Source of the DNA: Actinomycetota bacterium
GTDB taxonomy: Bacteria > Actinomycetota > Acidimicrobiia > Acidimicrobiales > AC-14
DNA length: 42,668 nucleotides
Direction: 5' to 3'
Assembly (NCBI GenBank): GCA_005888325.1
Contig: VAWU01000030.1
Location: 1-42,668 of the forward strand
Under the pieces are notes generated by a model, which was not told the DNA's origin, did not search any database, and saw only the letters and a program-made list of their open reading frames with translations. The position numbers were made by a program, and so were the translations under genes. Below are positions 1-9,655 of the stretch, one piece after another. Within the stretch, counting starts at the first letter, position 1. Each line of letters opens with the position of its first letter.

Positions 1-122
1 CCTTCGGTGATGACTTCCAACAGGCGCAGCGCGTCGGGACCGCTGAGACAGCCGGGCTCGAGCGCGGACAGGACGGCCCGTTGGGTCGCCACCGTCGCCT
101 GCAGCTCGTCGAGCACCGACAT
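1..122 (-). CDS. DUF222 / 13E12-like (HNH endonuclease family) protein, N-terminal fragment
   Basis: Only the first 40 codons lie in the window. The gene runs leftward off the edge. The peptide begins MSVLDELQATVATQRAVLSA, followed by LEPGCLSGPDALRLLEVITE. This resembles the start of actinobacterial DUF222 proteins, which often carry a C-terminal HNH nuclease domain (that part is not visible). A GGGAGA ribosome site lies just upstream of the ATG at 120-122. The gene is divergent from recA and its promoter (174-202) holds a perfect LexA operator, so it should be DNA-damage inducible. The family call rests on a short fragment and could be wrong. The presence of a gene is well supported by the start, RBS and promoter. 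Confidence 0.6.
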   Translation of the reverse strand, partial: MSVLDELQATVATQRAVLSALEPGCLSGPDALRLLEVITE

Positions 123-173
123 CGCTTCTCCCGCGGACGCGAGGAATCACCGATGCGGGGAAGCGCTGACGTC

Positions 174-202
174 ACTCTACTCGAACATACGTTCGATCGC
201 AA
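174..202 (-). promoter_or_regulatory. SOS-controlled promoter of the DUF222-like gene
   Basis: On the minus strand a -35 TTGCGA (197-202) and a -10 TAGAGT (174-179) are separated by exactly 17 bp. The spacer is almost entirely filled by the SOS box at 181-196, so bound LexA would block RNA polymerase. The ATG is about 50 bp downstream. Confidence 0.65.
181..196. promoter_or_regulatory. LexA operator (SOS box), perfect consensus
   Basis: TCGAAC-ATAC-GTTCGA is a perfect match to the actinobacterial/mycobacterial SOS box TCGAAC-N4-GTTCGA. It sits between the -35 and -10 of the leftward DUF222-like gene and is the more distal of two boxes in the recA intergenic region. Confidence 0.9.
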
Positions 203-361
203 GTCAAAACGAAATTTTTCCAGAGGTTGTCGGGGCGCGGCTGCCCCGCCCGACAGCTGGTCCAGCGTTAGCTGGCACCCGTACGACGATCTGGAGTCTG
301 CGGCTGACGCCCTGGACTGCGCCGGCCAGGCCTCTTCGCCCACCTCACGCCCATTCGGTCC
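203..361. other. recA upstream spacer with two hairpins
   Basis: This is the non-coding part of the 353-bp gap between the divergent DUF222-like gene and recA. It holds an A/T patch (about 207-220) and two potential hairpins: TGTCGGG pairing with CCCGACA (about 228-256) and CCAGC-GTTA-GCTGG (about 262-275). No convincing gene is seen. Open frames here look like GC-driven shadows. Confidence 0.45.
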
Positions 362-390
362 TTGATCGAACAGGCGTTCGGAATTACGCT
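362..390 (+). promoter_or_regulatory. recA promoter overlapped by an SOS box
   Basis: A -35 TTGATC (362-367) and a -10 TACGCT (385-390) have a 17-bp spacer. The LexA operator TCGAAC-AGGC-GTTCGG (366-381) fills the space between them. This predicts a leader of about 80 nt before the GTG at 476 and classical LexA repression of recA. Confidence 0.7.
366..381. promoter_or_regulatory. LexA operator of recA
   Basis: TCGAAC-AGGC-GTTCGG differs from the perfect box by one base. It overlaps the core promoter of recA. Confidence 0.85.
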
Positions 391-475
391 GCTGGAGTTC
401 CACCGATGTGATTGTCACACCCCCCGCGTAGGGTCGTGGCCGTCCAATCCGGCGAGTCGAGAAGGGAACCCAGTC

Positions 476-1549
<1,074 letters not shown>

Positions 1550-1633
1550 CCGTCTCCGGGCGACTACAAAGGGGTCTGCTGCGTCGCACTCGAATCGACG
1601 CAATGGCACCCGCGTGCCGTCTGGGGAGGCGTG

Positions 1634-1951
1634 GTGGAGCTCAAGGTGTCGAGCAAGTCGAACCCCAACTCGGTAGCGGGTGCGGTCGCCGGCGCGGTGC
1701 GCGAGCGCGGGTCGGTCGACGTGCAGGTCATCGGGGCGGGCGCCCTCAACCAGGCCATCAAGGCCGTCGCGATCGCCCGCGGGTTCCTCGCGTCGTCCGA
1801 GATCGACCTGGTGTGCGTGCCGTCCTTCGCCGACATCGAGATCGACGGCGAGGGGCGCACGGCCATCAGGCTCTCGGTGCACGATCGCCAACGTGGCGCC
1901 GCGGCCCCGAGGGCCGGAGAGCCGCGACTGAGCGCGGAGCCCCTCGCCTAA
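1634..1951 (+). CDS. spoVS: SpoVS-like protein (stage V sporulation protein S)
   Basis: The first ~86 residues (MELKVSSKSNPNSVAGAVAG..., GAGALNQAIKAVAIARGF..., ADIEIDGEGRTAIRLSV) are a clear match to the small Alba-like SpoVS family. SpoVS affects spore coat and septation in Bacillus but is also found in many non-sporulating bacteria, where it is probably a nucleic-acid-binding protein. The protein is 105 residues, with an extra ~20-residue Arg/Ala/Pro-rich tail. Two adjacent GTG codons (1631, 1634) are possible starts. The second is preferred because GGGGAGG at 1624-1629 would otherwise sit too close. It lies between recA and miaB, where recX would be expected. Confidence 0.9.
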   Translation: MELKVSSKSNPNSVAGAVAGAVRERGSVDVQVIGAGALNQAIKAVAIARGFLASSEIDLVCVPSFADIEIDGEGRTAIRLSVHDRQRGAAAPRAGEPRLSAEPLA

Positions 1952-1961
1952 CCTTGGGCCC

Positions 1962-3338
<1,377 letters not shown>

Positions 3339-3345
3339 TCCGCGG

Positions 3346-3485
3346 CCCCGCCGGTCGGGTCGTGTCCCTGAGGGGGCACACGCGACCGGCCGACATCGCC
3401 CCCGCCGGCCGGGTCCTGTCCCTCCGAGGGCCCTCCCGAATGGGCCCCTCCCCCTTCGGGGGCCCCTCCCATCCGGGCCCCTCCC
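3346..3485. repeat. GC-rich repeat block with hairpins after miaB
   Basis: The miaB-VOC spacer holds two imperfect direct repeats of about 29-31 bp (3346-3374 and 3400-3430; each runs CCCCGCCGGYCGGGTC, STGTCCCT, GAGGG). A hairpin with arms CCGGTCG (3351-3357) and CGACCGG (3383-3389) has an inner GTGT/ACAC stem. A tract of four GGGCCCCTCCC-like units of about 14-17 bp follows (3429-3485), including the CCCC-TTCG-GGGG tetraloop hairpin at 3451-3462. It probably acts as a transcription stop for miaB. Confidence 0.65.
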
Positions 3486-3531
3486 TACAGGCCACCCGGC
3501 AGGCTCGTAAACACCGCGACGAACGGCAATC

Positions 3532-3909
3532 GTGCGCCTGACCACGCTCGACTACACGATCCTCGTCGTCGACGACCTCGACGCCGCCGTCGCCTTCTAC
3601 ACGGAGGCGCTCGGCCTGCCGCTCGGCCACCGCTCGGGGCCGTACGCCCAGCTCGACACAGGCTCGTGCCGGCTCGCGCTGTACGAGCGCTCGGCCATGG
3701 CCGAGACGTTGGGTGTCCCCGACGCCGACGTGGCCGCGTTCGAGATCGGCTTCAAGGTCGACGATGTCGACCGCGCGTACACCGAGCTCATCGGTGCGGG
3801 CGCCACGCCCGCGGTGCCGCCGACCGACCGGCCGTGGGGGCAGCGCACCGCGTACGTCCGTGATCCCGACGGCCACCTCGTCGAGCTGGCGCAGAGCCTG
3901 GTGCCGTGA
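3532..3909 (+). CDS. VOC-family (glyoxalase/dioxygenase-fold) protein
   Basis: 125 residues forming two beta-alpha-beta-beta-beta modules. It starts MRLTTLDYTILVVDDLDAAV (family pattern: ...VxDLdaAvaFYtealG) and ends with YVRDPDGHLVELAQSL, which carries the usual metal-ligand Glu. Substrate cannot be read from sequence; such proteins range from lactoylglutathione lyases to antibiotic-binding proteins. The GTG start at 3532 follows the repeat block, and the stop overlaps the miaA start by 4 bp (GTGA), so translation may be coupled to the miaA operon. Confidence 0.85.
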   Translation: MRLTTLDYTILVVDDLDAAVAFYTEALGLPLGHRSGPYAQLDTGSCRLALYERSAMAETLGVPDADVAAFEIGFKVDDVDRAYTELIGAGATPAVPPTDRPWGQRTAYVRDPDGHLVELAQSLVP

Positions 3910-4835
3910 CGCGACCCGCACGTCACCTCGCCATCGTGGGCCCGACCGCCTCGGGCAAGTCCGCGGTGGCGCTCGAGGTCGCCCGCCGGCTCGACGACGT
4001 CGAGCTGGTGTCGGTCGACTCGATGCAGGTGTACCGGCGGATGGACATCGGCACCGCCAAGCCCACACCCGCGGAGCAGGCCGAGGTGCCCCACCACCTC
4101 CTCGACCTGGTCGAGCCGTGGGAGGCGTTCTCCGTGGCGCGCTTCCAGGCCGAGGCGCGCGACGCCATCGCCGGCATCGAGCGACGTGGCCATCGGGCGC
4201 TGCTCGTCGGCGGCACCGGCCTCTACCTGCAGGCCGTGGTGGACGGCCTCGCCGTGCCCGGCGAGTGGCCGGAGGTGCGGGCGGGGCTGGACGCCGTCGC
4301 CACCACACCCGCCGGCGCGGCCGACCTCCACCGCCGTCTGGCCGAGCTCGATCCGGCCGCCGCGGCGCGGATGGAGCCCACGAACCGCCGCCGGATCGTC
4401 CGGGCCCTCGAGGTCACCGTCGGCAGCGGCCGCACGTTCTCCTCCTACGGCCCCGGGCTCGACGCGTACCCGCCCACGGCGTTCCGGCTGACGGGTCTCT
4501 CGCTCCCTCGGGAGAGCCTCGAGGCGCGCATCGCCCGGCGCCTCGAGTCGCAGTTGGCGGCCGGCTTCCTCGACGAGGTCCGTGCCCTCGTCTCCGCGGG
4601 CGCGCCCCTCTCGCGCACCGCCCGTCAGGCCCTCGGCTACCGCGAGCTGCTGGCTCACCTCGAAGGCCGGTGCACGCTCGACGACGCGGTCGCGGAGACG
4701 GCCCGGCGCACCCGTGCCTTCGCCCGCCGGCAGCGGGCCTGGTTCCGGCGCGACCCGCGCATCACCTGGCTCGACGTCGAGGAGAACCCGCTCGCCGTCC
4801 TCCCCGCGCTGCTGGGAAGCTGGAGCGACCGATGA
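3906..4835 (+). CDS. miaA: MiaA, tRNA dimethylallyltransferase
   Basis: 309 residues. Transfers the dimethylallyl group to N6 of A37 in tRNA, the step before MiaB. The P-loop GPTASGKS is at residues 12-19. The family signature VSVDSMQVYRRMDIGTAKP follows, then the GGTGLYLQAV segment and the basic ARRTRAFARRQRAWFRRD helix near the C-terminus. The GTG start overlaps the VOC stop (GTGA), and its own stop overlaps the dapF ATG (ATGA), indicating one transcript. Confidence 0.96.
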   Translation: MTRPARHLAIVGPTASGKSAVALEVARRLDDVELVSVDSMQVYRRMDIGTAKPTPAEQAEVPHHLLDLVEPWEAFSVARFQAEARDAIAGIERRGHRALLVGGTGLYLQAVVDGLAVPGEWPEVRAGLDAVATTPAGAADLHRRLAELDPAAAARMEPTNRRRIVRALEVTVGSGRTFSSYGPGLDAYPPTAFRLTGLSLPRESLEARIARRLESQLAAGFLDEVRALVSAGAPLSRTARQALGYRELLAHLEGRCTLDDAVAETARRTRAFARRQRAWFRRDPRITWLDVEENPLAVLPALLGSWSDR

Positions 4836-5578
4836 TGCGCCTCGAGAAGTACCAGGGCCTGGGCAACGACTTCCTGATCCTCCTCGACGACGAGGGAACC
4901 CGGCCGGTCGACGAGGCAACCGCGCGCGCCCTGTGCGACCGGCATCTCGGCGTGGGCGCCGACGGCGTCATTCGCGCGACGAGAGCCGACGTGGCCACGG
5001 GCGCTCACGCGGCGATGAAGCTTCGCAACGCGGACGGGAGCCCGGCCGAGACGAGCGGCAACGGGCTCCGCTGCCTCGCCCGCGCCCTCGTCGACGCGCA
5101 CTGGTGCGCCGGTCCCGAGGTCGCCGTCCTCACTGACGCAGGCCTCAGACGCCTGCGGATCCTCGGCGACGAGATCTCGGTCGAGATGGGCCCGGCCAAG
5201 GTCGTCGGCGGCAACGGTGAGGGGACGCTCGTCGACATGGGCAACCCCCACCTCGTCATCGTCGTCGACGACCCGGCGACGGTCGATCTCCTTGCGCTCG
5301 GGCGCCGGCATCCCGACCTCAACGTCGAGATCATCGCCCCGACGTTCGTGCCCCACTCGCTGGCCATGCGGGTACACGAGCGCGGCGTCGGCGAGACGCT
5401 CGCATGTGGCTCCGGCGTGTGCGCGGCCGCGGCTGCGGCCTACGACCTCGGGCTGGTCGGCGAACGGGTCGTGGTCTACCAACCCGGCGGCGCGGCGGTC
5501 GTGGAGCTCAGCGACGACGGTGTCACGCTCACCGGGCCCGCCCTCCACGTGGCCACCATCGAGGCGTACGTCGCATGA
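4832..5578 (+). CDS. dapF: Diaminopimelate epimerase (atypical active site)
   Basis: 248 residues, slightly short for the family (~270). Interconverts LL- and meso-diaminopimelate for lysine and peptidoglycan. Recognisable motifs are YQGLGNDF at the N-terminus, NADGSPAETSGNGLR and GVGETLACGSGVCAAAAA. The second catalytic Cys (residue 192, ETLACGSG) is present. The first, normally in (M/x)CGNG, is Ser75 (codon AGC at 5054-5056), with a Cys four residues later (GLRC). The start overlaps the miaA stop; ATG 4835 is an alternative and gives the more usual MRLEKYQGLGNDF start. It sits in the miaA-dapF-hflX-dapC run. Family membership is certain; catalytic equivalence is not. Confidence 0.9.
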   Translation: MMRLEKYQGLGNDFLILLDDEGTRPVDEATARALCDRHLGVGADGVIRATRADVATGAHAAMKLRNADGSPAETSGNGLRCLARALVDAHWCAGPEVAVLTDAGLRRLRILGDEISVEMGPAKVVGGNGEGTLVDMGNPHLVIVVDDPATVDLLALGRRHPDLNVEIIAPTFVPHSLAMRVHERGVGETLACGSGVCAAAAAAYDLGLVGERVVVYQPGGAAVVELSDDGVTLTGPALHVATIEAYVA

Positions 5579-6834
5579 GCCTGATCGAACGCTCCATCCG
5601 GGAGAAGATCGTCCTCGTCGGCGTGGCCACACCGCCGACAACCGTCGACGAAGCCGAAGCCCATCTCGACGAGCTCGCGCTACTCGTCGACACCGCGGGC
5701 GCGGACGAGGCCGCGCGGGTCCTGCAGCGGCGCGCCACCCACGACCCCGCGACCTACGTCGGCAAGGGCAAGGCGGAGGAGCTGAAGCAGATCTCACTCG
5801 AGGTCGACGCCGACACGGTTGTGTTCGACGACGAGCTGACGCCCGCGCAGAGCCGCAACCTCGAGAAGATCCTCGGGCGCACGGCTATCGACCGCACCGC
5901 CGTGATCCTCGACATCTTCGCCCAGAACGCGCGCACCCAGGAGGGCAAGGCTCAGGTCGAGCTGGCCCAGCTGCGCTACCGCCTGCCCCGACTGCGCGGG
6001 CGGGGCAAGGGCCTCAGCCAGCAGGCGGGCGGCATCGGAACGCGCGGACCGGGCGAGACGCAGCTCGAGGTCGACCGTCGGCGGCTGCTGCGGCGCATGA
6101 CGAAGCTCGAGCGCGAGCTGCGACAGTTGGGCCGAACACGCGACACGCAACGCAAGGCGCGGGGGCGGGCACAGCTGCACACGGTGTCGATCGTCGGGTA
6201 CACCAACGCCGGAAAGTCGACGCTCCTCAACCGGCTCACCGATGCCGGCGTGCTCGTCGAGAACCGCCTGTTCGCCACGCTCGACCCGCGCACCCGGCGC
6301 CTCGAGCTGCCCGGGGGAGAGGCCGTGCTCGTGAACGACACCGTCGGCTTCGTGCGCAAGCTTCCGCACCAGCTGGTCGAGGCGTTCCGTTCGACGCTGG
6401 AGATCGTGAAGGAGTCCGACCTCCTCGTGCACGTCGTGGACAGCACCGCGCCGGACCCGCGCGAGCAGATCGACGCGGTGCGCTCGGTGCTGGCCGAGAT
6501 CGGTGCAGCCGACGTCCCCGAGCTCCTCGCGTTCAACAAGGCCGACACTGCACCCGACATCAAGCGCCTCGTCGACCGCCACGACGGGTCGGTGGCCATC
6601 TCCGCGCTGGCGGGCACCGGTATCGACGAGCTCCTCGTCGTGGTGGGCGACCAGTTGCGCGCGCTGTCGAGGGTCGTCGAGCTGGTGGTTCCCTACGGGC
6701 GGGGCGACGTGCTCGCCGCGGTGCACCGCGCCGGCGAGGTCCTGTCCGAGGACCATCGTCCCGACGCCACCCATCTGCGGGCGCGACTCGACACCGCCGG
6801 GGCCGAGCGCTTCGCGGAGTTCCGCAGCGCATGA
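5575..6834 (+). CDS. hflX: HflX, ribosome-associated GTPase
   Basis: 419 residues. HflX binds the 50S subunit and rescues or splits stalled ribosomes under stress. The N-terminal domain has the YVGKGKAEEL and VVFDDELTPAQSRNLE signatures. A glycine-rich linker follows (GKGLSQQAGGIGTRGPGETQLEVDRR). The G domain has G1 GYTNAGKST, G3 NDTVGF and G4 NKAD. The start ATG 5575 overlaps the dapF stop (ATGA) and the stop overlaps the dapC start (ATGA). Location beside miaA is common in bacteria. Confidence 0.96.
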   Translation: MSLIERSIREKIVLVGVATPPTTVDEAEAHLDELALLVDTAGADEAARVLQRRATHDPATYVGKGKAEELKQISLEVDADTVVFDDELTPAQSRNLEKILGRTAIDRTAVILDIFAQNARTQEGKAQVELAQLRYRLPRLRGRGKGLSQQAGGIGTRGPGETQLEVDRRRLLRRMTKLERELRQLGRTRDTQRKARGRAQLHTVSIVGYTNAGKSTLLNRLTDAGVLVENRLFATLDPRTRRLELPGGEAVLVNDTVGFVRKLPHQLVEAFRSTLEIVKESDLLVHVVDSTAPDPREQIDAVRSVLAEIGAADVPELLAFNKADTAPDIKRLVDRHDGSVAISALAGTGIDELLVVVGDQLRALSRVVELVVPYGRGDVLAAVHRAGEVLSEDHRPDATHLRARLDTAGAERFAEFRSA

Positions 6835-7940
6835 GCGACGGCTTTCGCCCGCCGCCCTACCCCTACGAGCGCCTCGACCGGCTCAAGCCACTGGCCGACA
6901 CGCACGAGGGGGGCCTGGTCGACCTCTCGATCGGCACACCGTGCGACCCGCCCGCAGACGCGGTCCGCCGCGCCGTCGCCGACTCCGGCACCGAACGCGG
7001 CTACCCGCCGTCGATCGGCACCCCTGCCTTCCGCGAGGCCGCGTGCAGTTGGATGGCCCGGCGACTCGACGTGCACGTGGATCCCAGTGGTGTCGCCGCA
7101 TGCATCGGCACCAAGGAGTTCGTGGGCACGCTGCCGAGTTGGTTGAAGCTGCGCACGCCGGCGCGCGACACCGTCCTCCACCCCGCGATCGCGTATCCGA
7201 CCTACGAGATGGGCGCGTTGCTCGCCGGGTGCCGGTCGGTCCCGGTGGCGGTCGACGACCAGTGGCGCCTCCGCCTCGACACCGTCGCGGCTGCCGACGC
7301 GGCGCGCGCCCTCTGCCTCTGGGTCAACTCGCCGGGCAACCCGACGGGCGCGATCGACGATCTCGCTGCCGCGGCCACGTGGGGCCGGGCGCACGACGTT
7401 CCCGTCTTCAGCGACGAGTGCTATGTGGAGTACACGTGGGAAGGGCCTCGTCGCACCATCCTCGAGCACGGGCTGGACGGCGTGGTGGCGGTGCACTCAC
7501 TGTCCAAGCGCTCCAACCTCGCCGGTGTGCGCGCCGGCTTCTACGCCGGCGACCCGGAGCTGGTCACCTACCTGGCCGAGGTCCGCAAGCACGTGGGCAT
7601 GATGGTGCCGGGACCGGTGCAGGCCGCGGCGACCGTCGCGCTGGACGACGACCGCCACGTCGAGGAGCAACGGGCGCGCTACCGCGAGCGCATCGACCTG
7701 ATGATCGGCGTGCTCGACGCGATCGGCGTGAAGGCCCCGGCACCCGGCGGCACGTTCTACCTGTGGGTCGAGGCGCCCGAAGGCGACGCCTGGGGGTTCA
7801 CCGAGCGTCTCCTCCGCGAGGGGGGCGCGCTCGTGGCCCCCGGCGACCTGTACGGCGTCGCCGGTGCGGGCCACGTGCGCATCGCCCTCGTGCAACCCAC
7901 CGACCGACTCGAGGTGGTGGGGCGGCGCCTCACCGCCTGA
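6831..7940 (+). CDS. dapC: Succinyldiaminopimelate transaminase (DapC-type class I/II aminotransferase)
   Basis: 369-residue PLP enzyme of fold type I. It shows the GYPPSIGTPAFREA start of the substrate-binding loop, NSPGNPTGAI, SDECYVEYTW (PLP Asp/Tyr) and SLSKRSNLAGVRAGF, with the Schiff-base Lys226. This Ser-Lys-Arg-Ser-Asn version is typical of actinobacterial DapC. Co-transcription with dapF and the presence of dapD/dapE downstream support the assignment over a generic aminotransferase. Confidence 0.88.
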   Translation: MSDGFRPPPYPYERLDRLKPLADTHEGGLVDLSIGTPCDPPADAVRRAVADSGTERGYPPSIGTPAFREAACSWMARRLDVHVDPSGVAACIGTKEFVGTLPSWLKLRTPARDTVLHPAIAYPTYEMGALLAGCRSVPVAVDDQWRLRLDTVAAADAARALCLWVNSPGNPTGAIDDLAAAATWGRAHDVPVFSDECYVEYTWEGPRRTILEHGLDGVVAVHSLSKRSNLAGVRAGFYAGDPELVTYLAEVRKHVGMMVPGPVQAAATVALDDDRHVEEQRARYRERIDLMIGVLDAIGVKAPAPGGTFYLWVEAPEGDAWGFTERLLREGGALVAPGDLYGVAGAGHVRIALVQPTDRLEVVGRRLTA

Positions 7941-7942
7941 GG

Positions 7943-8884
7943 TCAGGAGGTCTTCTTTACCGCCAGCGCGTAGGTGTCGTTCATGGTCGCGGCCTGGAGC
8001 CAGGTGATCCCGTTGGCCGCGTCGAGCTGCTTCACCTTGGCGTACGCCGCCTGCGGGTCGCCGATGGGCTTCTCCTTGACGATGTTCAGTCCGCTGCTGG
8101 TGAACTCCCAGTAGATGTCGATGTCACCGTTGACCAGGGCCGTGCGCGTGATGTCGGTGTTGCCGGTCGGGATCTTGTTCGTGACGTCGTATCCCTTGTT
8201 GGTAAGCGTCTGACTGAGCATGAGGCCGAGCAGCTGCGCCTCGGTGTCGAGCTTGGAGCCGACGGTGATCTTGCCCTTCCCCGAGCCCGACGGCGAGCTC
8301 TTCACGATGCCCTTCTCCTTCAGGAAGTCGCCCGCGACCTTCTCGGCCGTCTCCTTGTCGACATCGACCCTCGCATTGAGCTCGGTGATGGTTGCGGTGT
8401 CGAGCGCGTCGGTGAGCTGCTTCAGGTCGTCCTGGAGCGTCGGGTATTTCGAGAGGTTGGCGGTCTTGATGGTGGGTGCGGGCGTGTACGCGCCGAACGC
8501 CTTCTTGTCGTCGTCGAGCACCTTGAGGTCGTTCTTGGCGATGAGCCCCGCAGTGGAGTACACGATGCCGACGTCGCACTGACCGCTCTTCACCGCGGGC
8601 GGGATGAGCTCGTACCCGAGCTGCTGGATGTTGGTGAACTCGAGCCCGTACGTGGTCTTGACGAGGGGCAGCACGTCGGCCCGGAACCCGCCTTCGGAGT
8701 CCACACAGAGCTTGGTGTTGGGCTTGCTCTTCACATAGGCGGCCAGCGCCGTCAGCGACGTGTCGGGGATCTTCTGCACCACCGTGGTGGTCTTCGCCGA
8801 CGAGGAGCTCTTCTTGTCACTACCGCAGCCGACGAGCAGCAGGGCGAACACCAGCACGCCCAGCCACGCAACGAGACGCTTCAT
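7943..8884 (-). CDS. Osmoprotectant ABC transporter substrate-binding lipoprotein, circularly permuted
   Basis: 313 residues. A lipoprotein signal ends LLLVGC (Cys20), followed by a Ser/Lys/Thr-rich tether. The mature part is an OsmF/OpuCC-type quaternary-ammonium binding protein, but its halves are in reversed order. Residues ~41-194 match what is normally the C-terminal half (LVKTTYGLEF, VYSTAGLIAKNDLKVLDDDK, ITELNARVDVD, VAGDFLKEKGI). An 11-residue SSPSGSGKGK-like linker follows. Residues ~206-313 match the normal N-terminal half (ITVGSKLDTEAQLLG, GDIDIYWEFTSSGL, NDTYALAV). RBS AAGGAGA lies 8 nt before the ATG. It is divergent from the permease-ATPase-permease genes that complete the importer. 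Family is confident; the exact ligand (betaine, choline, carnitine or other) is not. Confidence 0.9.
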   Translation of the reverse strand: MKRLVAWLGVLVFALLLVGCGSDKKSSSSAKTTTVVQKIPDTSLTALAAYVKSKPNTKLCVDSEGGFRADVLPLVKTTYGLEFTNIQQLGYELIPPAVKSGQCDVGIVYSTAGLIAKNDLKVLDDDKKAFGAYTPAPTIKTANLSKYPTLQDDLKQLTDALDTATITELNARVDVDKETAEKVAGDFLKEKGIVKSSPSGSGKGKITVGSKLDTEAQLLGLMLSQTLTNKGYDVTNKIPTGNTDITRTALVNGDIDIYWEFTSSGLNIVKEKPIGDPQAAYAKVKQLDAANGITWLQAATMNDTYALAVKKTS

Positions 8885-8989
8885 CACTCGACTCTCCTTG
8901 TAGGGGGGTTGCGCAGGTAAGTTAGCGTGCGGCCTCCACAACGAGACGTGCGGCCTCTTCAACGCGAACAGCGGGCAAAGGACGTGGAC

Positions 8990-9655
8990 GTGGACGTCTG
9001 GAACTTCATCCTCGACCACGGCTCGCAATTCTGGAGCAACGGGGCCACCCACGCACGGTTGGTCGGGACCGCGCTCGTGCTCGCGGTGCCCGTGGCGGTC
9101 GCAGTGGGGGTGCTGGCGTCGAGCCGGCCTCGGTTGGCCGGCGTCGCGCTCGCGGTCGCCGGCGTGATCATCACCATCCCGAGCTTCGCCCTCTTCGGCC
9201 TCCTCATCGCACCGCTGGGCCTGGGTTTTCGCCCTGCGGTCGCGACGCTCGCGCTGTACGCGCTGCTCCCCGTGCTGCGCAACACCATCGTGGGCCTGGC
9301 CGAGGTCCCGGCCGACGTGGTGGAGGCGGCGCGTGGGATGGGCATGACCGGGCGCCAGGCGCTCTGGCGGGTGCGTCTGCCACTCGCGCTCCCGGTGATC
9401 ATCGCCGGTGTCCGGGTGGCGACGGTGATGATCGTCGGCATCACCACCATCGCCGCGTTGATCACCGCCGGGGGCCTGGGCACGTTCATCTTCGACGGGC
9501 TGCGCTCGGGGGATCGCACCGAGATCCTGGCGGGGACGGTGACGATCGTCGCGCTCGCGCTCGCGTTCGACGGCTGCCTCGCGGTCGTCGAGCGCTTCCT
9601 GCGGAGGCATGCGCCCCGCGAGAGCCGCACCGCGCCCCTTCGGGTGGCGGCGTGA
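8990..9655 (+). CDS. Osmoprotectant ABC transporter permease (OpuCB/YehW-like)
   Basis: 221-residue inner-membrane permease with about five to six hydrophobic segments. The EAA loop, which docks with the ATPase, is VVEAARGMGMTGRQALWRVRLPLALPVI. Other family marks are IPSFALFGLL and ITAGGLGTFIFDGL. The start is set at GTG 8990 because AAAGGA (8977-8982) lies 7 nt upstream; GTG 8984 is the alternative. The stop overlaps the ATPase start (GTGA). Confidence 0.9.
   Translation: MDVWNFILDHGSQFWSNGATHARLVGTALVLAVPVAVAVGVLASSRPRLAGVALAVAGVIITIPSFALFGLLIAPLGLGFRPAVATLALYALLPVLRNTIVGLAEVPADVVEAARGMGMTGRQALWRVRLPLALPVIIAGVRVATVMIVGITTIAALITAGGLGTFIFDGLRSGDRTEILAGTVTIVALALAFDGCLAVVERFLRRHAPRESRTAPLRVAA

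Noticed and set aside
362-475. Upstream extension of RecA to residue -38
   Set aside because: It runs through the promoter and SOS box. The ribosome site GAAGGG and family length support GTG 476.
3429-3485. CRISPR-like array in the GC-rich repeat
   Set aside because: Units are only ~11 bp conserved with 3-6 bp between. No unique spacers and no cas genes.
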